From Anopheles merus (lineage: Eukaryota; Arthropoda; Insecta; Diptera; Culicidae), in NCBI RefSeq assembly GCF_017562075.2, contig NC_054084.1, forward strand, positions 7,992,640 through 8,056,639: DNA of 64,000 nt. Direction: 5' to 3'. The notes below the pieces were generated by a model that was not told where the DNA came from, made no database searches, and saw only the letters and a program-made list of their open reading frames with translations. Below, piece after piece: positions 52,287 through 62,557 of this stretch. The stretch's first letter is position 1; each line of letters opens with the position of its first letter. Position numbers and translations under genes: made by a program.

Positions 52287-52336
52287 CGATCGCGGTGCTC
52301 AGCTGAGATACGACTACTCAAGCTTTTCAGTGTAAA

Positions 52337-53667
52337 ATGTTCTCACAAAGAAAGTGTCGCTTTGTTCTTTATATCGTTGGTGCATTCGTTTTTCTTCTGC
52401 TTGTACGTCGCATTGGTGATCGCCAGAGGAGAATTACGCCGCACATTTACTCTCAGATTGTCGAAGAAGATTTGGAATTTTGGGAATCATACGAAAACCG
52501 ATTTTTCGCCACAAAACAATTACACCAACAGAAAAGTGAATCCGTCACAGTTCCGTCTTCAACATTGAAGCGTGTCGCCACGACTACCTCCGCACCAACA
52601 ACTCCAAGTCCATGGATCAACACCTGTTTCAAGATCTTCGGCAGTAACGTCACTACCGGGTACAGCTTACACGGCAAACACATACTGGAGGATGTGCAGC
52701 AGTCCGTACCGCAGCCGACCGACGATGGCCGTAACATCTTCTTTCACGAAACATCCTGCATGAAGAAGGACGGTATTGTGCGGCTGAATGCCCGACAAGC
52801 CTGTGCAATCGAGTCGGCTGCCCGGGCCAATCCGGAGTGGAACGTGTATGTACTGTTTGCAGCCCCGGTTGGCTTCCGGAACCGCACGACACAGCCAGTC
52901 CTTGACGCACTGCTCCAGTATCCTAATGTGCATCTGCGCTACGTCAACTTGACCACATACGCGAACGATACACCGCTGAAAGAATGGATGGCGAGGGGGG
53001 AAATATTACGCTCACAGTACATGAACTCGCATCTGTCCGATGTGATGCGCTATCTGACCCTCTACAAGTATGGTGGAACGTACCTTGATCTGGATGTGAT
53101 CGTGCAACAGTCTTTTGAGAAGCTGGAACCGAACTATGCCGGTGCCGAATCGTTTGATTTGATTAATTCCGCTGTAATGAACTTGGAACCGAAAGGCCAC
53201 GGTCATGAGCTGGCGGAAATGTGTGTTCGGTAAGTGGATGAACGTTTAATATAAGATCCGATTACCTTCTACCAAACTGTTAACGATCGTTTCTTTCTTT
53301 TAGAGACCTACTGGCCAACTATAATGGTTATCAATGGGCTCAAAATGGTCCAGGGGTAATAACGCGCGTATTGGTAAAGCACTGCCATACCCAGTCGATC
53401 ACCAACATGACCCAGCATTGTTCCCAGCACTTTACCGTCTATCCACCCAGCGCTTTTTACGCAATTGCGTATTGGAATTATAAACAGTTTTTTGAAGAAC
53501 CGTACCTAAAGTCGGTCCTCGATGCGCTCAATCAATCGATCGTGGTGCACCTGTGGAACAAGCTGAGTAAAGACAATCCGGTGCGGGTTGGGTCACGGGT
53601 CGCTTACGCTGTGCTAGCCGAACGGCACTGTCCCAACGTGTACGGGTCTTGTGGGCCCGTCTTCTAA
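52337..53667 (+). CDS. Alpha-1,4-galactosyltransferase-like glycosyltransferase, array copy 3
   Basis: This is a near-duplicate of copy 2. The exons are 52337-53229 and 53304-53667, with a 74-bp phase-2 intron, giving 418 residues. It has the same anchor (about 8-24), Ser/Thr-rich stem, DXD motif (D251, D253) and C-terminal domain ending CPNVYGSCGPVF. Residue changes from copy 2 are few and avoid the DXD region; those near it in sequence are Asn-Glu-Thr to Asn-Asp-Thr and Glu to Lys at about 211-215. A polyadenylation signal AATAAA is at 53761-53766. The coding block and intron are far more alike to copy 2 than the spacers are, pointing to recent gene conversion. A foldback element lies just upstream of its promoter, which could make its expression differ from copy 2. 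Confidence 0.87.
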
Positions 53668-54394
53668 CACTATCAGCTCATTACCATGTCTTAAGTAGCG
53701 AGATCTTCATTCTTCGATCGATCACACGCGATCACACCCTGTCGTCACGCGATCAGTATCAATAAATGGCTCATCGCCCAATCAACACATCAACACTTCA
53801 AATCATTAACTTAGTTAGCTTTTTAGATATCGCGTTATACAATTTGACGCGTTTTGTTCACCCTGGGACTATCGCGGAGCAGCTATTGTAATATCACACA
53901 ATCTTAAACCACTTATCACTTATGTGTAGTTGATGATCAGTAGAAATCACTTTGTCTCTAGCAACCTCCAACAACTGACGAACCCGCTTCCAACGACATT
54001 GCCTTATAAAAGAAAGTCAAAGCTCCCCAATATGTTCCGACATTCTTCGGGGGCAATCTATCGTGCGTACATTGCGTGAAAACGAATGAAAAGGAATGCA
54101 AAATTTAACGCAAAACAAAACGACTCGCACTGCACCGTTATGCGGGCGGGCGGGCGTGTTCGTACAGCTGATTGAAGGTGATTTATACGCTCTTGTACAT
54201 CGTTTGCGAAAATGTTGAGCATATGTTACGTGTTTTGTTTTCAGCTTATCTCTGTCTCTCGCTCGTCATTTTCATTCGTGTAGTATCATTGTACGGACAC
54301 AGACTGAGCCAGAAAACCAAAACCAGCTGTTTAAACAAATCTTATGTAGGTTGTATCGAAGCTGCTCCAAAAACGTGCGTACAACTGATCGTGT
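53668..54394. other. Spacer between copies 3 and 4
   Basis: This is a shorter spacer with partial resemblance to the ends of spacers A and B (for example AATATCACACAATC near 53892 and the stretch around 53900-54000). It carries the polyadenylation signal of copy 3 and no coding exon. Confidence 0.6.
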
Positions 54395-54399
54395 TCAGT
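54395..54399 (+). promoter_or_regulatory. Initiator of array copy 4
   Basis: TCAGT in GTGTTCAGTTGATAC, with A at 54397, lies 44 bp before the ATG. GCTCCAAAAAC about 35 bp upstream and AGCTGTTTAAAC about 75 bp upstream match copies 2 and 3. Confidence 0.5.
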
Positions 54400-54440
54400 T
54401 GATACCAATACTTACCTGAGGTACAATCAGCTCCTCCAAA

Positions 54441-55557
54441 ATGATCTCACATAATTCGTTCCGCTACGTTCGATATGCTGTGTGTGCATTATTGCTGCTG
54501 CTGCTGTTTCGATTGATACGCGATCGCCGCCCGAAACCGGCGTACATTCCCGCCGACGTTGCTCAAGGAGATCCGGGCTTTCTGACGTCCTACGACACCT
54601 CGAAAGACTTGCACGCGCACAGCAGCGTGTACTTTATCGAATCGTCCGCACCGTTCAAGCGCATCATCACGATCGGACCGCGGCAGGCGTGCGCGATCGA
54701 GTCGGCAGCACGTGCCAATCCGCTCAAGAAGATAATCGTCCTGTTCGCCTCCTGGAACCCAATAACGAACCCCAGCCAGGTACGGTTTCCCGATCTGCCA
54801 ACGTTGGCGGGGTTTGGAAACGTTCACTTCCGCTGGCTAGATTTGAACCGGTTCGCGCAAGGTACACCGGTGGAGGCGGTGATCCGATCGGACCGGCTGC
54901 ACGAACGGCCGAATGGTGCCGAGTATCTGTCGGAGATATTGCGCCTGGTGCTGCTGTACAAGTACGGTGGCATCTACCTCGACCTCGACGTGGTGACGCT
55001 GAAAACGCTCGACTTTGTCAATGCAAACTTTTTCGGCGCCGAAACGGAACGGCTTGTCGGAACGTCCGTAATCGGACTAAGGCGGGGCGGGTTTGGGGAA
55101 CTGTTTGCCGAGCGTTGTCTCAAGTAAGTTCGAACGGTGAGGAGTTTTGTAGCGGTTAAAAAGTTAATTGTTTTCATTAACTGTGTTTTTTTATAGCAAC
55201 TTCAAATATTTCGACGAACAAAAAAACATCCGCAATGGGTCCTTTCTACTCACCTACCAGGTCGTTCAGACGTGCGAAACACTCACCCTACAGGAGATCC
55301 TTGACAGCGGCTGCCGCGGAATGCTGCAGGTGCACCGGCGGAGTATCTTTCATCCCTTCGACGAAACCAACGTGGGCATGATGTTCGATCCTAGCCGGCT
55401 GGAGGAAGCGAAGGACCGCCTTGCCCATGCGATGACCGTTCACATGCTCCATCGTACTAGCGGGAAGATGCGAGTCGCTGGCGGCACAACGGGCTATCAG
55501 TTGATTGCCCAAAACTACTGTCCAAGGGTGTATGAAGAAAATAGCTATGATTTTTAA
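54441..55557 (+). CDS. Alpha-1,4-galactosyltransferase-like glycosyltransferase, array copy 4 (diverged)
   Basis: This is a diverged member of the same family. The exons are 54441-55123 and 55197-55557, with a 73-bp phase-2 intron at the same position as in the other copies, giving 347 residues. A type II anchor of Leu/Ala spans about 10-25. Shared marks are RQACAIESAARANP (81-94) and YKYGGIYLDLDVV with the DXD at D181/D183. The C-terminus is CPRVYEENSYDF. The stem is short, and the sequence between the RQACAIESA and DXD regions is largely its own, so it split from the others early and has escaped the conversion seen in copies 1-3. A polyadenylation signal is at 55572-55577. The next gene begins only about 290 bp further on in the same direction. 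Confidence 0.85.
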
Positions 55558-55850
55558 AAAAGGATAAACGCAATAAATAAGAGAGAGCGAGAGAGAGCTT
55601 CCTTTAAAACAACGCTTCGCAACGCGTGACATTGTTATTATGGCGCACCCGCCGACGACCCCGAACAGCGCCAGCTGCGTTCAAGTTCGATATCCATGGC
55701 AACCGCCAAGCTGTTGTTTATCGACAACATTGGCAGTGTGTGGAAACAAAGACAAAGTAACCAGAAGAAAATACGATACCGAGTTAACGAAAAGACTGTT
55801 ATCGTCCTGTACATTGGTTTCATCCCATATATATTTATTCCGTGCACCAA

Positions 55851-58726
55851 ATGTCCGCGAACGAAAACGACCCGGATAATAATCCGGACGTGATACTGGA
55901 GAAGTTGCTGCGCAAGGCCCGTGCGAAGGAATCGCGATGGGATCGGATCCGTCGCAAGCACCTGAGCAACCTGACCGTCACCTCCAAGACGGTGAAAAAG
56001 TTCATCAACATGGACTTTGTGGACGAGAACCAGCTGAGGTTGATGATGGCAGGCGAGGGGGCTGGTAGTGGAACGCCCGGCAATGGGAAACCGATGCTCG
56101 ATCCGGTGCTGGTGATGGACATCCGTCACGAGATGATCCGCCGGAAGGAGGAGAAGGGTGGTGAGACGCGCACGAAACCATTCATCGATCCGGTCAAGGC
56201 GTACCAGCTGGAAAATCTGGAAAACCATAACCGTTCGATCGAGCTGACGCTGTGCGAGAATGAGCTGAACAAGTTCCGTAAGCAGCTGGAACACATGGGT
56301 GGAGCAGGGAATGGGAAGAAGACGCAGGTGAGCTCCCAGAAGCGGAGCATTCTGTACATTAACATCCCGAAGATTGACAATGGGATGATTTACGAGAGCT
56401 TGGAGGAGTGTGAGCGGTATACGACACACTTTTACCAGAGCGCCATCGAAGGTTCGGAACAGCTGTTTGAGGAGATTCAGGATGAGCGGCCGTTGGGTAT
56501 GGTGAAGCAGACAGCTACAATTGAAGAGATCATTGAAAGAGAGGAGCAGGAGAACATTGAGAAGGTGTCTGCTAACGTAGTGCCCAATTTCGGAGCATTG
56601 GATGACCCGAGCAATGGTGTAGTGGAGTATGCACCCAATGGAGTCCACCACGAACCGGAAGAAGATCCGGCCGAAGATCAGGACGAAGACAGTAAGATCG
56701 TGCGGTTTGGCAATACCGAGGTCATCACCTTTCCGGCAGACGATTCCTCATTCTCCCTCGGTTCCGAGTACGATTTTGACGACCATGATCTCTTCCTGGA
56801 GTCGCTCGACTCGGACGTGGATGAGTTTGACGAGACGGAGTTCCAGTCGACCGACAGCACGGCGGACCATTCCGGTGCGAATGAGGACCGCAGCGGCAAG
56901 CGCGATTCCCTCCCGACCGATAGCAGCGAGTGTCTCACCATATCGCGCATCGACACATCGCACAGCGGCTCGAAGGAGGACCAGGACACCAGTTCGGCCT
57001 TTTCGCGCCGCAATAGGCTGGCCTACGAGTACGATGATGAGGAGGAGTCGGAGCTGCTGGAAATTGCACCGGCCGCGGAGAAGCTCTCCAAAGCGGACCC
57101 CATCGTGGTGCGAAAGTGCGATCTGAAGGATTACAGCGAGCTGTGCGTTACCAACTACCGGCCCGACTCGGGCGCCGCCAAAGACGATCGCGTCGAGCTG
57201 ACGGAAGAGTCGCGCAAACTCATCAGCAATGCGCTGAAGGAGGGCTACCTGCAGAATCACGACCGTGCCGTCCTGAAGCAGTACTTCTTCAAGTGGCTGC
57301 AGTACACGATCTTGGAGAAGATCTCCAAGGGGGCGGGCGTTACGAGCACGCGGGAACAGAAGCTGAAGCGCATCAACGACTTCATCAGCAACATCCGGCA
57401 CAGCCGCAAGAAGGGCGCACTGCGCAGCAAACCGTCCACCGACTCGACCGGCCAGCCCACCTCGGTCAAGAAGGAGTACGAGCACCGGCTCAAGGTGCAG
57501 CAGGACATTATCGAGCTGCAGAAGCTGAAGCTCGAGCGGCAGGAGCGCATCATTACCGAGCTGAAGCTGTCCAAGTTTTCCGAGGCGTCCAAAATCTCCA
57601 AGGCGGAAATACAGAGCGAGCTGCTGAAGGCGGCCCGCACCGGCCATGTGCGGCTGCGGGCGAAGGCAAAGTGCATTCAGATTGTGGGCAACATCAAGGC
57701 GGACACGTCGGAGGAGGATGAGATGCGCAAGCTGCAGGCGCAGGGGTTGATGATACCGAAGTTCCTCGCCAAGATGCAGCAGCGTGCGCTGGAGCGTAGC
57801 CAGCGGCACCAGGAGGCGAAGGAGCGCCGGATGCGCATGGAGAAGGAGCGCGAAGATGCGAAGCAGGCGGCGGAAGAGGCGAAGCGCCACGAGGATGAGG
57901 AAGCGCGGAAGCGGCGCTACCGGGAGATGCGCGAAAAGCGCAAGCTCGAGAAGCTGCAGAAGATTATACGCGAGCAGGAACGGCAGGCCTGGATCGCTAA
58001 CAATCAGATCGCGAAGGAGTTCCGGTTGCTGAAGCTGAAACGGTTCGGCATGCATGCGTTCAAGCTGCTGCTGGGCATACGGCATGAGAATGAGCGCCGC
58101 TCGATCGCTTACCGGAGGCGGTACTACAAGCGCAAGTACTTCCGCAAGTGGTGGTTCCTCACGAATGCGCTGTGGGAAAGCAAGAAGGCGCTGGCCGATG
58201 GGATGCACGAGTACAAGCTGTACCGGGTGGCCGTCCGACACTGGAAGATGGTAAGACAGGGAGTTTATTGAAATTGTTTAAATGATTTTGTGTGGTTAAT
58301 TTTACCCACCTTTACTCAACACGCCCCAGTACATGCACGAGCAACGGTGCAAGCTGCAGGTGGCCATCGATTGGTACGAGGTGCGAATGGCGGAAAAGGT
58401 CATCTCCATCTGGATCGGCAAGACGAAGCAATCGCTCATGATACTGCACGGCAAGATGTCTCACGCTGCTTCCCACTACGAATGGTAAGGATGGTCACAC
58501 GACGACTTGCTGTCTCCTATCTGCAAATGGATGCTTAATCTATGCGTTTATTTCTCCCCTTTCTCCCCACACTCTCAGGCAACTGAAATGGAAAGTGTTC
58601 GAGCGGTGGCAACGTTTGCACATTATCCTGCGCATCGAGAAGGAAACGGAAATGCGTCGCCAGCGCTGGCGCATGAAGATCTGGGAGCTGCTGCCCGACT
58701 ACAAGCCCATCGAGGAGGACATCTAA
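55851..58726 (+). CDS. Coiled-coil protein with SFI1-like Trp repeats (CCDC191-like)
   Basis: The exons are 55851-58250, 58330-58484 and 58579-58726, with 79- and 94-bp GT-AG introns, giving 900 residues. The frame reaches 55842 only through a GTG, so the ATG at 55851 (MSANENDPDN) is chosen. The N-terminal half is mostly acidic and Ser-rich (about 280-420). A helix at about 465-525 contains FFKWLQYTILEK. Charged coiled coils span about 539-575 and 645-715 (Arg/Glu/Lys-rich). The C-terminus has repeated Trp-centred helices: FRKWWFLTNALWE, VRHWKM, DWYEVRM, ISIWIG, FERWQRLH. This architecture resembles vertebrate CCDC191 and SFI1-type centrosome/cilium proteins; the family call is from recall. 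No enzyme motif is seen. It is convergent with Prp40, whose stop lies about 330 bp away. Confidence 0.62.
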
Positions 58727-59055
58727 GGGTCAGGATGCTCCTCCACAGCAAGTCTGATATTACCACCACGTTCATCCTCACTTTTAACACAAACACCATG
58801 ATCTAAACTACATTTACCACTAGAGCTGGGTTAGCCATTTGAAGGGCCGATTTTCTTCCAAAAAAAAATGCAAACACACACACACAGACACACGACCACT
58901 TGCGGCGGCTCACGATTGTGGAGCGGACTGATTTTATAGACTTTTTCGCGTAAAATATACACCCACGTTCTTACGTACTCCGGTGTTCTCCGTCTCCGTT
59001 TATGGTTGTCACCGGGGGTCGCCTACTGCTCCTCTTCTCCACGTGGCATGTCGCG
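58727..59055. other. Convergent intergenic region
   Basis: The 3' untranslated sequences of the coiled-coil gene (plus) and Prp40 (minus) meet here. A CA run lies near 58872-58888. No canonical AATAAA is obvious on either strand, and no other feature is seen. Confidence 0.6.
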
Positions 59056-61959
59056 CTACTCGTCCATCTGTTCGTTCAGCTGCGCCAACAGTGCGGCCCG
59101 CTGTGATTCCAGTTCCGATTCGCTCAGTGCCGCATCGTCGGCCATTTTGGAGGATCTGCTGCCGCCCCTGCTTCGGCGGCCCTCGTCCAGGGGGCTGCGA
59201 ATCCGTGCGCCGCTACTGGCCCGACTGACCGATCGAGACGTTCGACGTTTGTCTTTTTTCTTTTTGTCCTTCTTTTTCTGTGTGTGTGAGAGAGATAGAG
59301 GATATATCGAAAAGAATGGATGAGTGAAATTAGTCCCAATATGAGAAAATTGCCCCCGTCTTACCTTTTTCTTCTCTACCTCCGGGGAGGGTGTCCGGGA
59401 ACGGGATGCAGCAGCAGCTGCTGCACCGCCACCACCACCACCACCACCGCCACCATTCTTCTCCATCACCAGCATCTCCTCGTACGACGGTGAGCGGGAC
59501 TGTTTGCGGTGGTGCTTTTTCTTCTTTTTCCGCTTCCGGTCCAATCGGTCGCCGCCACCACCGTGATGGTCGTTGTGATGGTGCAGCGGTTCCTCGTGCA
59601 GCTCATGCTCGCTTTCCGACAGATCGCTCGCCGTCAGGGGAGTTCGCGACCGGGATCGACGCTTTTTCTTCGACGAAGGCTTTTCATACTCCACTTCCGA
59701 TGCTTCCGAGAGCTGTTGGAGAAATGGATTTCCGTTAAATAAGACTTGCTCTACCATAAAAAAAAACACACTACCCCGATTGCTTACCGATTTGGACGAG
59801 GAGCGCGATTTTTTCTTGTGCTTTCGACTCTTTTTCGACTTTTTCGAACGCGAATGATGGTGGCTGCAGGAATCTTCCGTCTCCTTCACAAAGTCTTCCC
59901 ACAGCCGCTCGACCTTATCGTCCTTCTCGTACAGGTCGTACACCTCCCGGTCCATGACGAGCTTCTGGGCCGTCTCCCAGCTATCGACACCGGAGAGGCC
60001 CGCCTCGATCCACACACCCTTCAGCTCGTTCTCGAGCTTGCGGATGCGGCGCGTTTCCTCCTTCAGCCGCTCCTTCTCGGCCGCGACCGCCTTCTCCAGC
60101 AGCGAGTTGTACGTCAGCTTCACGTTGCCCGCGTCCAGCGTCGCCGACCGCTTGTCCTCGCACACGACCGTCGCAAAGTCCTCGAACGTGGTCGTCCGCA
60201 CCACGATGAACTCTTTCTCCTTCAGTATTTCCTTGATGATTTTCTTCTCGTCGTGGAACCGGGCCTTTAGGTTTTCCACGTAGAACTTGAACAGATCCAG
60301 CGGCGTCGAGCCGGGCTGCCCGAGCATGGCGGAGAAGCGCAGGTCGGCCGATATGAGCGGGTACAGCTCCACCCACAGCGACATCGACGTCAGCTTGCCC
60401 TCCTCGTGCAGCGTGTCGAGCAGGGCGAGGAATTGGTCGCGGTTTTTGCGCTGCTGCCGCTTGAGCCGCTTCTTCTCGCGCTCCTTCTCCTCGTCCTCCT
60501 CGCGCTCCAGCCCGCGGATGTGCTCCTCGAACACGATCAGTGCGTCCTCCTTGTCCATGCCGAGCAGGTTGACGTCGTTCTTGAACGACGCATTGTCCAG
60601 CAGCATTACCTGCGCCTCGGACCAGGTCGTCTGGTACGTGACGGTCGTCATCGCCTCGAGCAGCTCGCCCAGCACGCGCATGTTGCGCTTCTTCATCACC
60701 CGCGCCTCCTCCTTTTCCCGCTTCGCCAGGTTGAAGATGCAGTCCTCGTAGATGTCGCGCCGGTCCTGCTCCGGCACCGACTTCCACACGTCCAGGTTGG
60801 CGAACAGCTCGTCGCACCGGTAAAACTTGAGCGCCGAGTTCATCTTGTCCGAGGACATGAGGAACTTTTCCAGCTCCTCCTTCGACCGCTTCGCCTTCAG
60901 CCGCTGCTCCTCGCGCTCGTCCTTTAGCTTCTGCGTTTTGTACGCGTTGAACGCTTGCTTCTTTTCGCTCAGCTTCTTGAACACGTTAAACTTCGGATCC
61001 TTCTGGATGATCTTTACGCACTGCTCCCAGGACGAGCTCGAGGGGATGTTGCGCTCCTTCAGGAACTCCTTGAACGCTTCGATCGCTTCCTTTTTGTCCT
61101 TAAACTCCATGGCCGGCTCCTCGTCCGTTTGGCCCGGCTGGGATTCCTCGTCCTGCCGCTTGTCGACCGGATCGTCCGGCACCTCGATAGCGGCCAGCGT
61201 TGCCGCCATCGCTTGGTCCAGTGCGGAGGAAGAATTTTCGGCCGATCCGGGTGTTACGCCGGCCATCCCACCCAGACCGAGCGGTACGTCGGCGGCCGTG
61301 GCCGCAACAACCGCATTCGGCGTCACTCCTGCCGTCGCCGGCGCCCCTGCCAGGGCGGGTGAAACCACCGGCAGCACCACCGACTGCATCAGCATACTGC
61401 TGGCCATGGCGGAGGTTTTCAGCGCGGCAGCTTTGGCCGCCTCGGCCGCCGCCTGTTCGGCCGCCACCTTCTCCTTCAGCTCGAGATACTCGGGCGGCGC
61501 CACCCACTGTGACTCCTTGGTGGCGGTGTTGTGATAGTACAGCTTGCCCGAATCCGACCGGTACTCCTTCCAGGGGCACTGGCTGAGCTGCTTTTCGGCC
61601 GGCGTCTTCATCTCGTCCGGCTTTTCCCACAGGCTCTGCTTGGTGATACTGTTGTAGTAGTACGTTCGGCCCTCGGGCGTCTTGTGTTCCGACCATTCGT
61701 TCACGATTGCCGTGGTCACGGGGACGGCCGCTGCCGCTACTGCTGCTGCTGCTCCTGCTGCGCCCGCTGGTATGACCGGCGGCACGGTGGCCGTAGGATC
61801 AACCATTGTCCCGTTGGCGGCGGCTGCGGCGGCCAGTGCTACCGGGCCACCGATGCCTGCGCCACCACCGGGCGCACCGAAACCCGGCGGAGGGATGTTG
61901 AAATGCGACACCAGCGGCGGAGCGTACGGTTGGCCAGCGGCTATCGGCGGCACCGACAT
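59056..61959 (-). CDS. Prp40: Pre-mRNA-processing factor 40 (Prp40/PRPF40), WW-FF protein
   Basis: Prp40 is a U1 snRNP-associated splicing factor thought to bridge the 5' splice site and branch-point proteins and to touch RNA polymerase II. The exons on the minus strand are 61959-59788, 59712-59365 and 59277-59056, giving 913 residues. Domains: a Pro/Gly/Ala-rich start, WW1 at about 89-115 (W89, W111, P114), WW2 at about 130-156 (W130, W152), an Ala-rich linker and FF repeats from about 290. The first FF (AIEAFKEFLKERNI...SSWEQCVK) is clear, followed by further FF units, the last around VDSWETAQKLV. The tail is rich in Ser/Arg, Lys and His, with Gly and Ala runs after about 750. Both introns (75 and 87 nt) are multiples of three without an in-frame stop, so the unspliced frame also reads through. 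Start ATG at 61959 gives MSVPPIAAGQPY. Confidence 0.93.
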   Translation of the reverse strand: MSVPPIAAGQPYAPPLVSHFNIPPPGFGAPGGGAGIGGPVALAAAAAANGTMVDPTATVPPVIPAGAAGAAAAVAAAAVPVTTAIVNEWSEHKTPEGRTYYYNSITKQSLWEKPDEMKTPAEKQLSQCPWKEYRSDSGKLYYHNTATKESQWVAPPEYLELKEKVAAEQAAAEAAKAAALKTSAMASSMLMQSVVLPVVSPALAGAPATAGVTPNAVVAATAADVPLGLGGMAGVTPGSAENSSSALDQAMAATLAAIEVPDDPVDKRQDEESQPGQTDEEPAMEFKDKKEAIEAFKEFLKERNIPSSSSWEQCVKIIQKDPKFNVFKKLSEKKQAFNAYKTQKLKDEREEQRLKAKRSKEELEKFLMSSDKMNSALKFYRCDELFANLDVWKSVPEQDRRDIYEDCIFNLAKREKEEARVMKKRNMRVLGELLEAMTTVTYQTTWSEAQVMLLDNASFKNDVNLLGMDKEDALIVFEEHIRGLEREEDEEKEREKKRLKRQQRKNRDQFLALLDTLHEEGKLTSMSLWVELYPLISADLRFSAMLGQPGSTPLDLFKFYVENLKARFHDEKKIIKEILKEKEFIVVRTTTFEDFATVVCEDKRSATLDAGNVKLTYNSLLEKAVAAEKERLKEETRRIRKLENELKGVWIEAGLSGVDSWETAQKLVMDREVYDLYEKDDKVERLWEDFVKETEDSCSHHHSRSKKSKKSRKHKKKSRSSSKSVSNRGSVFFFMVEQVLFNGNPFLQQLSEASEVEYEKPSSKKKRRSRSRTPLTASDLSESEHELHEEPLHHHNDHHGGGGDRLDRKRKKKKKHHRKQSRSPSYEEMLVMEKNGGGGGGGGGGAAAAAASRSRTPSPEVEKKKVRRGQFSHIGTNFTHPFFSIYPLSLSHTQKKKDKKKKDKRRTSRSVSRASSGARIRSPLDEGRRSRGGSRSSKMADDAALSESELESQRAALLAQLNEQMDE

Positions 61960-62557
61960 CTTGCTGGCTAGAGTAGGGTGACCCTTCTACCGGAGGGCCT
62001 TCCACGGCCCCGAAACACACACCGGAAATGCGGTCCGCGGACAATTGCACTGCACAGTTTTCGTTCGTGCGTGTGTGTGTTTTATTTTCTTCACTTTCCG
62101 TCCGCGAAAAAGGCGTCCCGTTTTCGATTTTCCACCTTTGACAGTTGCTGGTTGGCAGTTTGACAGGAGACGCGCGTTCGGGCGGGTTGCGTCACGGCTT
62201 GCTTGGACGGCCATTTTTAAAAGCACAAATAGAGGGAGTTTTGATTCCGATTTAGAACCTGCAGGAAATTTATGATATTTGTAAATGATATGATTTGATG
62301 ATGCTTCTAAATTGTTCTCAATTGTTGCTCCATAAAAAATAAATTTATTGAATATTTTCCAAAAAGCAGTTTGTCAACACGTGCAACATGAACCGACCCA
62401 ATTTTGCTCACCTCTTGTGCATCTGCTGGGCAACCGGCAACCAATTTGTTTGTGTTTTATTAGCCCAAAAGAGAGAAAGAGCGAGAAAGTGGCGGCATAA
62501 AAAACACACTCACACGAATAAGTCCAACATAGCATTCCCCGTCCGTTCCTGGGGAGC
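61960..62557. promoter_or_regulatory. Divergent promoter region of Prp40 and ZDHHC23
   Basis: Just under 600 bp separate the two ATGs, so both 5' untranslated regions and promoters must lie here unless there are distant exons. Two GACAG-type boxes (TTTGACAGTTGC and TTTGACAGGAG, about 62136-62169) and an AT-rich centre (62270-62350) are visible. No TATA/initiator pair is convincing. Confidence 0.5.

Noticed and set aside
54482..55159. 225-codon alternative frame over array copy 4
   Set aside because: It is Arg/Ala-rich and out of frame with the DXD-containing protein, a composition shadow.
55638..56651. 337-codon antisense frame over the start of the coiled-coil gene
   Set aside because: Shadow of the sense coding region with no independent start context or family resemblance.
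56748..58241. 497-codon open frame antisense to the coiled-coil gene
   Set aside because: It mirrors the GC-rich third positions of the real gene and is rich in Leu/Ala/Arg with no domain; the sense frame has correct splice sites and a coherent protein.
59954..61534. Long plus-strand frames opposite Prp40
   Set aside because: Antisense shadows with Ser/Leu/Arg-rich compositional bias over strongly recognisable WW/FF domains.
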